Shown here piece by piece: positions 33,561 to 44,859 of a DNA stretch of 64,000 bases. Source of the stretch: Isoetes taiwanensis. Its lineage: Eukaryota > Streptophyta > Lycopodiopsida > Isoetales > Isoetaceae. The DNA lies in contig JAJEKV010000032.1 in the NCBI GenBank assembly GCA_021234155.1, forward strand, positions 5,401,835 to 5,465,834. The letters run 5' to 3'. Positions within the stretch are counted from its first letter, which is position 1, and every line of letters begins with the position of its first letter. The notes under the pieces are model-generated. The model did not search any database. It was given only the letters and a program-made list of their open reading frames with translations, and was not told the DNA's origin. A program made the position numbers and the translations under genes.

Positions 33561-34684
33561 TTGCAGGCAGAAGGAAGCTGAAGCATTGGATTTCTTGCAG
33601 GTAAGTTTCTAATTTGTGTGATCAAATAGTGTAATTCCTTTCAAATTTTAGCAATCAAATCTTACACATCGAAAGGCCTACATCATTCTCTTTTCCTTTA
33701 TTTCAAGATGCTAAACCATATGTAAAAGTACCACGGAGTTATGACGTGCCATTATTAATTAACGACTGTGTGGATGTGGCTTTGGCATGTGATGCAAATG
33801 GTGTTTATCTCGGTTAGTAAAACTAGTCCTTTGCCTTTAGTGCAATTGGGGGCATTTCAAAGAGTAATTTGCAAGAGGTCATGCATTCTTGGCCTGATAA
33901 ACTATTTGATATAACTATTGTTCGGCATTGTCTGATCAGCCCAACTGCGCGAAGCAACATGTGAAATGCTTGTTTCTCTGAAGCTCGCAGTGAAATAACA
34001 TGCTAAAAATTGAAGATGGTCTGGAAATCACCCCTCCAACATTCAAAATAAATGGCGAGGGCTTTTATTTCTATTATTCGTAATAAATTTTCAAGAAGCA
34101 CAAATGGTGTACATGTTAAACCCATGATGCAAGGAGAAAGACATCATTTGACATGACCCCTTTCTAAAAGCCACTTCTTATGAAGATGTGTTTTTTATAA
34201 ACACTTTGTTTTTATTCATATTCTGTATTGGTGTTGAACTAGCACATCTTATGCATGTTTCCTAGATGTAACCAATATCCAAAAGCTTGTAACAGTATAG
34301 CCGCCATCTTCATAGAGATCTTCAAGCATGACTAGGGACTAAAATCACATCTACAATATGCAATCTTGTTGAATCCCTCTATTTAATTGTAAATATTATC
34401 TCTATTCTATTTAGCTCTAGCTATCTTTGTCATTATGACTACGTACCCTAGAATTCATTTCTCACTTCAATCAAAAGCTTTCAAGATTTTAGAACTTATA
34501 ACTAAATCTTTTTCTGGTGCTTTATATTCTTAATATTGCATCTACTTACTTTGATGCTTTCATCCATACAGGTTTAGAAATACTATCTGATGTTCTTGGT
34601 GCATTTCTAAGCAGCAAGTATTTGTTAACAATATGGTAGTGAAAATATTCCTCCTTTTTTTCTTCCACTACATTTGCTTAAGTG
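33561..34684. other. AT-rich spacer, nothing recognised
   Basis: No coding, RNA or repeat feature recognised. Confidence 0.4.
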
Positions 34685-34692
34685 ATGTCGTA

Positions 34693-35002
34693 CAGTGATG
34701 ACTTTAAGGTGTGAAACTTCGTAAAGTTGCTATATTTTACCATTTTTTTAAATCTGAATTCGATGGTTTACTAGGATGCGTACACTAAAGAACTTCATAA
34801 AATCGCCAAAATTTGATAATATTGCATCCCAATTATAGTAAATTCGCCAAATTAATGGACATTTTACAATAAAAACTTCAATTTTATGGTAAAACATCTA
34901 ATTCTACTAAATTCGTTTCTATAAAAATGTTGGAAAAATAGGAAACAATCGCCAACATTTCTATAGTTTAGAAGTAGCTAGAGGATGATAAAGTCATCAC
35001 TG
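34693..35002. mobile_element. 310-bp hAT-type MITE
   Basis: The ends are perfect 14-bp inverted repeats, CAGTGATGACTTTA. ATGTCGTA lies directly outside on both sides (34685-34692 and 35003-35010), an 8-bp target duplication diagnostic of hAT transposition. The interior is AT-rich, non-coding, with several AATTCGCCAA-like blocks. It needs a transposase from elsewhere. The perfect duplication suggests a fairly recent insertion. Confidence 0.92.
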
Positions 35003-35010
35003 ATGTCGTA

Positions 35011-35520
35011 GGAAAAGATATGGTGTCAATTTTCAGTGTTCTGGAATATGTAAATTAAAAATATCTTCTAGTAAAAATATTTGCATTGATTTATGAAGTA
35101 TTATTTGCGATTTATTTACTTCATAGATCCAATCAATAGGCGGATAAGTAACAATATGATGCATTTGTTTGCATATATATTATTTGACCTATTACATCTT
35201 GAAACCTCTTATATGCATAAGCGAGAGAGAACCGACAGTTGTATCAAATTTGGTTATGCCTACTAGGAGCAAAAAAAAAAAAAATGTTAGTTCCGTAACA
35301 CCCAATGGCATTGTTTGAAAAATGCTATTGTTCTTATTAATCTTATTAATCTTATGAAAAAACTTAATCAGAGGCATCTTTAAAATGCACTACAAAATGT
35401 CGAGATATTAGAGGTCCTACAATACTTTCTAAGGAAAAGATTTGTATCTGCATGTATGTATCTAGATGCCTCTATATTTCCAAGATTTGACAAAAACAAA
35501 GAACAAGTAAACACATGTAG
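35011..35520. other. AT-rich spacer, nothing recognised
   Basis: No gene or element recognised. A CACTACAAAATG stretch at 35388 has no partner. Confidence 0.4.
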
Positions 35521-35522
35521 TT

Positions 35523-36843
35523 GTGAAGGTCGATTGGTCCACATGTATCAAACCAAGATTTGCTGGAGGTCTAGGTATGATTGACTTTCATTTACAGAGT
35601 AAAATTATGATATCCAAGTTCATTTGTTACTACTTGGCGGGCATGGTACATTCGCCTGGAATGAGATTGATTGCGCAAGCACTTGGGCAATGTAGTCCTT
35701 TTGGGAAACTGACACTTAGGGCAATTCTTCCTTGGTGTCTCTTTTATCAGCTTCATCCATATCCGAATGCTTCCTCCTTCTTGAAGAGACTGCTTGATTC
35801 TTGGAAGATAGTTCGTGCGCTATTTAAGATTAATCCAGGTGTATGTCCATAGGTAGGTTCTCTATGTTGGTGGATTCCTCTGGATAATCACATGCCTCTG
35901 TGTGCTACTATACATCCATTGACTCAGTGGCGTTGGAGGCTTGCTGGTATTCTCACAGTTGGTGCTTGATATGAGGCTGGACACTTGTTAATATGGGATG
36001 CTTTTTAGACTAAGTTTACGCTATCTCGATGGGACAGAGCTCTGTGGCAAAAGCTCGCTAACATTCTGTCAGACGCTCCTTCACAATCAGTTGATGTGCC
36101 TATTTGGACTGGTCCCCAAATTGTTAATGCACAACGTCTTGTGCATTCGTTATACTGGTTGATATTGGCATTGTTCCCCCTCGGGCTGGTTTGCAGCTCC
36201 ACTTTCCCACTCCTCAGTGGAAGCGTATGCGGTCCTGGGTCTGGAATAAATTGCTTCATCCCAGAGTTTCTACCTTATGGTGGCAACTCCTTCACAGATG
36301 TCTGCGGGTTAATGTGCTGGTTCATAAGTTTTATCCCCTCGTTTCAGAACTCCGCCCACTGTGTAAGCGGCAAGTTGAGAGTCTCGAGCACTGCTTCTTT
36401 CTATGTGACCAAGTTCAGCCAGTTTGGTCATGGTTACTATCTCTCTTCCATGTGGCCTTGACTAGCCAGCAGGTGCTTCTCGGCATTTATCCTTCCACAT
36501 AGAACAGCTTGCAGTAACAGGCTTTTCACTTAGCTTCAGGCTGATTGTTGCGGTCCGTTTGGAAAAGAAGGCGGTTGTGTATCTTCAAAGGCTTATCAAT
36601 TAGCGTCGATCAACTTCTTCACGAGGCGCAAGAGAGATTAGTGAAGGATACCTTTATTCTCAGGTTGCTCCTGAGAAAAAACGTTTGATTTTTGAGGAAT
36701 ATTTGGGTATCTTAGCTTATGCATAGATAGATGGCTGCACTCAGTGGATTATTTTTGTCTGCTGTGATTTTATTCATGTCTCTGCATCTATATGTGTACT
36801 TCTTCTGGAATATTGAATAAGAGTTTGTCGTCCTTCCAAAAAA
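35523..36843 (+). mobile_element. 5'-truncated L1-type LINE
   Basis: The first frame contains VDWSTCIKPRFAGGLGMIDF, then HLQSKIMISKFICYYL, the conserved stretch after the RT domain (W..LC.PK..GGLG..DF...). Near 36350-36440 another frame gives LCKRQVESLEHCFFLCDQVQ, then VW, the zf-RVT finger. The 3' end carries GAATAAGAGTTTGTCG, a spacer and seven A (36836-36842). Frames shift several times, so it is inactive. Confidence 0.8.
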
Positions 36844-36859
36844 AGGGGAACAAGCAAAC

Positions 36860-37215
36860 ACACCTTTGGGGCACTAGAGGGCAATCCTCTGTGCACAACA
36901 CCTTGTTAAGTTGGCATATTTGCCAAAACCTCTAACAATACTTCAAAATATATTTTTTGCCAAATATATTAGCTGTTTCAGAGGGGCATTTTCGGCTTAT
37001 TGGAATGTTCATTCTTTAACCCATTCAACCCCGTTGACCCTTTATCTAATATATTTCTACAAACTATAGTCTAAACGTTAAGTCTGAAACTTTATGCACA
37101 ATTTGTGCATGCCCAAGTATCTAGCCATATCACTCTGTGCACACTTTGAAGATTATTTGCAAGTCCTAGAAAAAGATGACTTTAATAAAGGTGTCCATGG
37201 ATACTAAAGGAAAGG
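36860..37215. repeat. Dispersed repeat, inverted copy at 51490-51790
   Basis: AGCCATATCACTCTGTGCAC at 37122, followed by TTTGAAGATTA and ending GGTGTCCATGGAT, returns in reverse complement at 51495-51580. Weaker matches extend over about 300 bp in both. The family is not identified. Confidence 0.55.
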
Positions 37216-37236
37216 TTACAAGCATATTAAATTACT

Positions 37237-37440
37237 AATAAAAGAAGGAAGGAAGGAAGGAAGGAAGTATATTTTAACGTCCACGGAGGCCAACTCGCCA
37301 ATGAGACGGTCACAATACAATATATCAGATAATATCCAAACACAAAAGAAAACCACAAAAGCCCTATACAATGTGTCTCTACCACTGGGACAAAAAAAAC
37401 CCCCAAGTGGGAGGAAAAACCCACTGGAAAGAGTGTTTAT
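37237..37440 (-). mobile_element. 3' end of the CTTC-tailed LINE family, reversed
   Basis: GAAG repeats at 37242-37266 followed by TATTTTAACGTCCACGGAGG are the reverse complement of the LINE end at 20490-20547. Only about 200 bp remain, so this is a severely 5'-truncated copy. Confidence 0.8.
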
Positions 37441-38350
37441 GACACCGAGTGTCTATCACATTATTTCAAATAGACACCTTTTAACTAGTAAATGAGTTTG
37501 TTCATGAAATGTTTGCGGTGGACAACATATTTTCTAGACATATGGGAATCTCTATAAAGAAACATTGGCGGCCAAAAATAGCTTCTTATCTGTAGAAATT
37601 ACTTCACTAAATATTAGATGCTAAAACCAATGCAAGTTTCACATCGATTACTATATTTATTATCATACATAGATCCCTTTGAAATAAATATTGTAAAGGT
37701 GATTCAAAGGCATTCAACTTAGTTCCATACCACCATTGACAACAATCCAACAAGAAGTTGCCAAATGGATCATTATATGTCGCATGTACTTGCTCTTATA
37801 TAAACATTCTAAGATCCTTTATGATTATATTTTCCTTTATCTCATGTTCATAGTCGCCTTGAGGTTGAATTCTACCAAAGAACATATTTTCTTAAACTTG
37901 AATGCTAAAAGTTGGAAACTGGAAAGGTTTATAATCCCTTCCTTAGTATATTATGCCAGATCAATTAATTATCTAAGAATAATAGATAAGTGTAAGATGA
38001 TGCATGGGCATTTAAAATGCCGTTGTTTCAACTTGCTTTAGATATTTGGCATATTGTGTCCAAACGTCTAGCAATTAACAATCCATACTTTCAAATGTGT
38101 TTATTATGCCAATATCTCTGAGAAATAAAGTTAATTGTCACATGTTCAAATCTTATGCAAACCCGTGGGCATATTCGTGTGACCTATAACCATTTGACTG
38201 CTTCTTGTTGGAAGGTTGTTAATGGCATTATAGAACTAAGTTGGATGCCTTTAAGTCACCTTACAATTTTTATTTCGAAACGATTTAAGATAATAGATAT
38301 AGTAGTTGATGTGAAATGTACATTGATTTTTGTGTCCAATATTTAATGAA
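37441..38350. other. AT-rich spacer upstream of LTP-like gene 2
   Basis: Nothing recognised except, close to the gene, sequence shared with the region upstream of LTP-like gene 1 (TTGATGTGAAATG near 38308). Confidence 0.4.
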
Positions 38351-38357
38351 GCAATCT

Positions 38358-38400
38358 CTACTATAAGAAGCCAGTTTTGGTTGAATAAGTCTAACACAAG
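38358..38400 (+). promoter_or_regulatory. Likely core promoter of LTP-like gene 2
   Basis: CTACTATAAGAAG at about 38358-38370 occupies the same place as the TATA-like box of gene 1, some 35 bp before the ATG. The sequence between is also similar in the two genes. Confidence 0.45.
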
Positions 38401-38661
38401 ATGGGTAGAAGAGTTGCGATAGTATTGATGTGCATGATGATCTTGTCGGTGATGGCCAACGGAGATACTTGTTCAGATATACTTCTCTCATGTAGAAAGG
38501 TATTGTATGGAAGTAGTCCCTCAAAAAAATGTTGCCATGAAATCAAGAAATTTACATCAACTCAATTATGCGGGTGCATTAAGCAACTTCCTTCTACATA
38601 TGATAGGAATCTTGCTCATAATGTAACTATAAATTGTCACGTCTCACTATCATGCTTTTAG
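38401..38661 (+). CDS. Secreted cysteine-rich LTP-like peptide 2 (complete eight-Cys motif)
   Basis: 86 residues. Signal peptide MGRRVAIVLMCMMILSVMA, with cleavage likely near residue 19-21. The mature peptide has all eight Cys, with spacing C-x6-C-x12-CC-x11-C-x-C-x19-C-x5-C. That order (C, C, CC, CxC, C, C) is the nsLTP/prolamin-superfamily signature, and the short last interval is closest to type II nsLTPs. Expected fold: a four-helix bundle with four disulfides and a lipid-binding cavity, secreted to the apoplast. Ligand and role are unknown. It is a paralogue of 24134-24391 in the same orientation 14 kb away. Other small secreted families with eight Cys remain possible. Confidence 0.75.
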   Translation: MGRRVAIVLMCMMILSVMANGDTCSDILLSCRKVLYGSSPSKKCCHEIKKFTSTQLCGCIKQLPSTYDRNLAHNVTINCHVSLSCF

Positions 38662-38889
38662 CTGATAATAGGATTTTCCGTATATATGTGCATGATGACA
38701 CATATCGAGAAATCAAGAATATCATCCTCTAGTATGATGAATAAAGAGTATAAATAAAGATGTAACTTCATATGTACCACTGCCAATCTGAAGTACTAGA
38801 TCGGCAGACATTCTAAGATGAATAAATAATATTTAAGAATGCATTCGTTGTTATCTTCATTTTCTTAGTTGTTCTATTCTTTTTCCCTT

Positions 38890-39052
38890 CTTTCAGCTTT
38901 TCTCCTCCCAATCGCCTCTTTTTTGCTTTGGTGTCTTGGTGATATCTAATTAATGCATTGAAATGATATACATTATAGAAGAAATCTATCATAGGGGTCA
39001 AGGCCATCACGAGCAATTCACTTTAAAGTCGTATTTAATTAAAGTGGGACAA
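38890..39052. repeat. MITE-like repeat, copy 1
   Basis: Shares direct similarity with 51165-51330 (CTCCCAAT.G.CT, GGTGAT, ATTAAT, ATTGAA.TGAT, TCTATCATAG.GGTCAAGG). Its right end reads GTATTTAATTAAAGTGGGAC, the reverse complement of the left end of the second copy. The left end is unclear. Confidence 0.55.
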
Positions 39053-39221
39053 ATCTTGAATTTTGGGACTCGGACTGAAAATGGGACTCACACACCATAA
39101 AAGAAATTTCTGAATTGATTGCTTGAATAGAATTACACATGACACACATAGAATTGGGTTACTTGTTTTCCTCATAAATTTTACAAACCACTAGTTGAGA
39201 TAGTTTTCAAACTTCTCAATA
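39053..39221. other. Short spacer
   Basis: AT-rich, with GGGACTC repeats next to the MITE end. No gene. Confidence 0.4.
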
Positions 39222-41900
39222 TTATGTGCCCTCATACAATGATATAGCATGGAGGTTGCTCATGGCCTTGTCCATCTCCCTTCTTGGGATCTTGTGTGTG
39301 TTGTCCTTTGCAACGTGAGAACTTGGATATGACCATACCACACACTCCACCAATTCCCTCCTTTGAGGGTCAGCATAATTTGCCCTCCACTTCTTCTCCC
39401 AGCAGTCAGTGTATTGCTCCTTCAAGTTGCCCTTCTTGTGTCTCCCAATGGGCTCCCAATATTGAATTTGGAATCCAGGACGCAACTCCTCTCCATCAGG
39501 CATAGTGGTGGTTACATCAGAGAGTGCCACCCCTAACCATATTGGACAGTCCTCATCATCAGGCCTTACTAGCACAAAGTATCCTTCCTTGATGTCCTCA
39601 AAGGGATCCCACTCAGGAAGATCAAACCACTTCGGCTTTGAGGCCTTACTTCCCACAAACCACTTGGAACCCTTGTTGGGACCCAAGTGAGCATTCTTAG
39701 ACGTGCTTGCACCTTGAGAACCCTCCCATCTTGACTCGCAAGAACCCGCCTCTTTAGCTCCCTCCCACATGGTCGCTCGGTTTCCAAGCATGTCACAACT
39801 TTCTCCCAAAGACTTGATTAGGGGAGTCCATTTGATTTTTCTTAAGAGTGGAGGTGTGCTTTCCATTTCGAACATCATCCCAAAGTGTTATGTAATCCTT
39901 GATGCCCTTCACCGGTTGGCTAGAGTCTTTGACTGCCTTGAAGGGAGGTAGTGGTTTTGGTTGCCCTTTAGGAATGAGAACTTCACCAAGCACCCCTTTG
40001 CCACAACTTCGATACCTTGTACAGGCATCCACAACTTGTCACCTGGTCTCCACTTATATTGCATGATTGGTATTCCATCCCTAACCCAAAACTTGAACCG
40101 AAGTGGCTTTGTGTGTCCCATCAACTGGTCCTTACCATCTAGCAAGTATCCTTCTACAAATGATTTCCAATCGCAACCTCATCCATCAAGAAAGCCATTG
40201 GGTTGGGGTCAATGCAGCTCTCAAACACATCCATTAGTTCAGGGAGAGTGGTCACGTTTTCTCTCTTGAGCTTGGTGGAGAAAGTTCCAAAGAATCCATC
40301 TATATCATCATGCGTATGCCCAACCATCATGAATCCCACTTTGACAACTTTGAATACTCCCACACTGCCAAGTATGACATTGCCCCAAACATCCATCTGT
40401 TCTTGTTTTCTTTCCAACAGTTGTCCAACTCAACACATAGCTCCTCGGTGATTTTCTCAAGTAAGGGGAAATCATCCCAAGTCCTCCTTGATTCACTAGA
40501 CACCTTGGATGTGAGCTTTTTATCCGCCTTTGGTAACAAAGCGGTTGATCATCCATCAAAGCCTCAAAATGGGTGCTGAAGGGAATACCTCCTCCCTTCT
40601 ATCGATCCTTTCTCTAGTGTTCTCGTGCACTTGAAATAGAGCTCACATGGAAGTTTGGATCATCTCTCCATAGATCAAGCACAAAATGACCATATGTTCC
40701 AGTTCCATGACCATGTGTTAATACACCCGCCGGACTTTACTTTCATCCAAAAGGCGCTTTTGACAACGCTTTGGGTAAAGGATCTAGCTTTGGCAAGAAA
40801 GTCTTGTGTTGGTCCATCTTATCATGAATTATACACAAAAATTTGTCCTACCGCATCTCGTAAAATGTTCTCCACTTTGCCAATACAACTGTCTACATGA
40901 TATTTGGTCCCTTTGGTGATCTCGCAAATTGCTCCCTAATTGCCATTCTTTCTTTCTCTATTGCAGCTTGATGCAAGTGTATCCTTGAGTTGAATGCAAG
41001 TGTTGCACTTTGAGAATGGCATGTGTTGTAGGACACTCACGTCCCGAAGTGAGTGCTCCATAACTTATTGAAATGTGATTGAGAAAGAGGCCTACCTCCA
41101 ATAGTTTCTAGGATGGAGTTGACCTCCTTAAGGCACTCCTTCTGGATATAGTGTTGTGGCAACACTCTTTGCACCACTCGCACACCGTGCTCGTTCACCT
41201 TCGACTTGTGAGGCATAGATTGAGACATGTATCTCACAAAGCTCTCAAGACCTAATGGCCTTTAGAGTATTTGCTCTAGTTTTCAAAGTGAGTGCATTAC
41301 CATGTTGGAACAAAGTGTGCCCTTTTCTAACCTGCTCCCAGTATCTGTAAAATGAAGACTTGCTCACCCCAAGAATCCATCTCAATGCTCTCATACATAC
41401 CTTCATGCCCCTCAATTGATATAGTAGCCGTCCTGTGTTTTCATCATAGCTGGAATTCCTACACAAGGAGTAAATGAAATTAATCCTATCTTTTTGAAGC
41501 TGTCCAATGTATTGGGACCTTATCCGCACGAGGTCATCCACATTGTGCTTTGCCTTTGTGCAATCTAGGTTGCAACACTCTTGTCCCCCTAATTGCCTCG
41601 GGTTTTCTTTGGTTGGTGCCATACTTTTTCCATCCTTTCTAAATATTTGTCACTTCTAGGCCTCTTGGGCACCTTTGGCTGCCTTTTATGCTCTTCCTTG
41701 TGATCAAAGGATGCTCATCGACCACCAAATCTTCCACATGGCCTTGGGTGGGCCTTGGGGTGTGTAGTTCAGTAGGGCAATCTAGAGTATCACCATTCTT
41801 GTGTGTAATATATCTAATTGGCCATCTCAACTGAGCTTGGGACTCCAAAGACCACTCGAGCACACAATGCAATCACTAGAGCTTCCTCGGGACATGATTG
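39222..41900 (-). pseudogene. DUF7869-like (HTHxDID) gene relic, probably transposon-derived
   Basis: Read from 41900 to 39222, frames supply in order: YIGQLQKDRINFIYSLCR and LLYQLRGMKVCMRALRWILG then VSKSSFYRYWEQV (41622-41245), MPHKSKVNEHGVRVVQRVLP and RPLSQSHFNKLW (41237-41037), several broken pieces (40560-39800) including FMMVGHTHDDIDGFFGTFS (about 40330), and a C-terminal segment with DDEDCPIWLGVALSDV and NLKEQYTDCWEKKW (39878-39222). Both the HTHxDID box and the helix-turn-helix-like first block fit a family common in seed-free plants and animals as DUF7869 proteins, often taken as transposase-related. At least six frame breaks make it non-functional. Confidence 0.65.
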
Positions 41901-42149
41901 TATCAACTTCGATAAGAAGCTTCACAATGCCAACTCCAAGATGTTCATCTCGACCTCTCATCATTCACACTATCAAATGGATCAACTGCAGTTATTATAC
42001 CCTCTCCAGAAATACCGTCTGTTGCAAGGGTGCAACAAAAGGCAACCCATCTTCCTCCATTGGAGCCTAGGGCAATGGCCTCCTTTGGACTTCCCCTCCC
42101 ATTTTACTCATCTCACATGTTCCCCTAATGAAAAAGCTCACATTAAAAC

Positions 42150-42420
42150 CATATAGCCCCAAACACCACAAATATGACCATATGAACCATATAAAACCAT
42201 ACAAACATATTAAATATAATCATATTAAATCATACAACCATATTAACTAAAATCATACAACCATATTAACTAAAATCATATAACCATATTAAAGCATACA
42301 ACCACACTCATTCTAAACCATATGTAAACATTGTAAACATATATAACCATTCAAACTATTCAACCATTGAAACCTTATTAAATACATAAGATAACATATA
42401 TAAACATATAACCTACCCTT
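42150..42420. repeat. AT-rich minisatellite-like tract
   Basis: Degenerate CATACAACCATATTAACTAA units of about 22-24 bp repeat around 42200-42300 and blur into CATATAAAC repeats. Confidence 0.7.
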
Positions 42421-43470
42421 TTATATCTTGTCATGTCCACGTGGCCTCTTGAGGGCTGAAACCGTGGCCATGTCGAAGAATCCGCGACCGCCACGTCATG
42501 GAGGGCATGGCCCACACGCGACAATGGTTTTTATTATTGCACTTTTTTAGAGGGTTCGAGGGTGCAGCGAATTAACTGCACCCTCTTCCTCTCCCCCCGA
42601 CCATTCTTCCTCCCCTGTTTTCTCTGATCACTCATCCTCCCCTGTTTCCTTAGGCGCCCGCTTTACCGATCAGCCGATCGATCGAATCGAGCGATTCCAA
42701 GGCCATCTTATGACAAAGCGGCTTGGTCGACGGATCAGGGGCGCTTCCAAATACAAAAGTTCTCGCCTTGATTCATTGTTCGAGCGGGCGTTCTGCTTGA
42801 GAAGAAAGTGAGGCCCTTTTTAGTCTTTGCTTTTTAGTTTTCTGTAAGTCCTTTAGTGCATTTTTACTTATATTACATTTGTTAGAGGCTCTTATTGATC
42901 CCTCGATACAATTTACGACCAAAAATCCTTATTCACGCTTTGCCAACGACTATACCCACATGGAAGCGAACTCGGAAGCCTCCTCCTCATCCGAAGAAAT
43001 CTTCGGGTATGTTTTTGTAATATCATACCCTTTTTAATCTCATTTCTCATCTTTGTTCTCCACCGTTCTCTGTACTCTTCTCCAATCTTTCTCTCTGTTT
43101 TCTCATTGATCTCACTAATCTCAATTGTTATCATTTTTTCCCTTTGTATTGTTTTCTGTTTTGTTATCTTTTTCTTGCTTGTGGTTGAATTGAATACATT
43201 GTACGTGCACAAGTGAGAATAGTGGTTAGAGTAGTAGCAAGCAACCGAGATAGAAATCATCGAGACGGTGTTAGGAACTAAGATATTGCGAGCATTAACA
43301 GAACATAACTAGGGAATGTCTTTCTCCCAGCAAGAACTAAGAATAGGAATTGCTTCCACGATCTCCATTTCTAACTCACAAAGAAATCCACCTGCGGGGA
43401 GACATGCGAAGGGGAGTGGCGAAGTTGGGAATACTTCACACTTGCCAACGATCCGGGGAAATGCAGGGCC
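42421..43470. other. Left edge of the palindrome-bearing block, no recognised gene
   Basis: Composition changes here from about one quarter to about one half G+C by eye. 42440-42530 contains CCACGTGGCC and its partners, a weak inverted repeat. A minus-strand K/R/E-rich frame (43260-42913) has no known motif. Confidence 0.35.
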
Positions 43471-43473
43471 TTC

Positions 43474-43495
43474 TTCTCGACTCATGAGTCGAGAA
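43474..43495. repeat. Perfect 22-bp palindrome
   Basis: Arms TTCTCGACTCA and complement, centre CATG. First member of the family from the left. Confidence 0.9.
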
Positions 43496-43688
43496 CTTCC
43501 CCGACTTCATGGCGAGAAGAGGGAGTGTACACTCGGGTGTTGGCGGGTTGAGGGATTCTCGACTTCGCGATTCGGGATTGCCTGACTACCCAATGTCTTC
43601 ACATTCTTTAGAACCTGCTGCGACCTTCTCGACTGGTGAGTCGAGAATGTGATACCCCGGCAATTGTTTGGGCGAGTTTCCTCCCGCC

Positions 43689-44840
43689 GAGCCACTCTCC
43701 TTCAACCATGCTCATCGAATATTGCGAAAAGGACCGGCTCCTCCGGGTGGGTGGAGGCCTCTACGACAACCACGAGTTGTTGGCGCCGACTTTCGACTGC
43801 GAAAACGCAGGCTTTCTAGTGCATCTCTAGGCTGGCTCAGACAGTCTTAACCACTCTCCTTCTATCTTCCTGACATTGCGAAGGAAGTGGTTTTCCACCG
43901 GCAGGGCCAACTCTTAGCAACCCAATTCTTCACAGGTGGTGTGTGGTCGCAGTGGCCTCTGCAATCAAAGACCGCCTCCTTCGAACCATCTTCGCCTAAC
44001 ATTGCGAAGGGGATGGGCTCACGATTGGGTGGAGGCCTCGGCGACTAACCGAGAGGTGTGGCGCTTTCTCGGCTTCGTGAGTCGAAAAAAAACAGTATGG
44101 GCACCTCTAGAGCTGGCTGCGGGCAGATCTTAACAACTCTCCTTCTATCTTCCTGGACATTGCGAAGGGAAGTTGTTTTGACTGGCTCCCGGGCCAACTC
44201 CTAGCAACCCACGTGGAAACCACGAAACTGGCTGTATGCATTCGGTTCGCCGGGGTCGAATGCCTTACCCAACCGGCACTCCATGTGTACCATCCCGAGT
44301 TCTCGATGGCTAAGGCATTCTCGACTTGCGAAGAGAATATAGACACACGCCAACTCTCGCGACAATGGAAACCATAGAGCTTCTTTCGCATTCTTTTCGC
44401 CCTCGCGAAGCCTGAATGCCTTAAACCAACAGGGCACTCCGTGTGTACTAACCGAGTTCGGATGGCCAAGGCATTCTCGACTTGAAGTTGAGAATGTAGA
44501 CGAGCACTTAACAGTCGCATTCTCGACTGGCAAGTCGAGAATCCCTTAGCCGACCCAATTCTCACCTTGTATGGTAGCAAAGTGGCCTCGACCCCAGTCG
44601 AGTCACTCTCCTTCAACCATCTTCGCCGAAAAGTATTGCTGGGGGAGGGGGCTCGGACCGGGTGGAGGCCTCTACAACCAACCACGCGTGGAAACCACAG
44701 AGAGGAAGCCAAGGCTTGCATTCTCTACAAAATCTTGCACTTTCTATTCTCCTCTTTTTAGTCCCAAGTGCCTCTAGCACATGCGAGTCACTCTCCTTGA
44801 ACCATCTTCCTCGAATATTGCGAAGAGGAGTGGTTCTGAC
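43689..44840. repeat. Second hairpin family, six copies of 38-56 bp
   Basis: Copies at 43689-43740, 43849-43892, 43983-44020, 44132-44177, 44600-44654 and 44785-44840 share CTCTCCTTC...TCTTC...ATTGCGAAGG. Outer stems pair: AACCACT with AGTGGTT at 43849, AACAACT with AGTTGTT at 44132, GAGCC with GGCTC at 43689. Four copies (43689, 43983, 44600, 44785) are followed by a GGTGGAGGCC block or a near match. Paired changes between copies support a conserved fold. Confidence 0.75.
44519..44542. repeat. Palindrome with 10-bp arms
   Basis: Arms ATTCTCGACT and AGTCGAGAAT with centre GGCA. Confidence 0.88.
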
Positions 44841-44859
44841 GAGGTGGAGGCCCCTCCAT

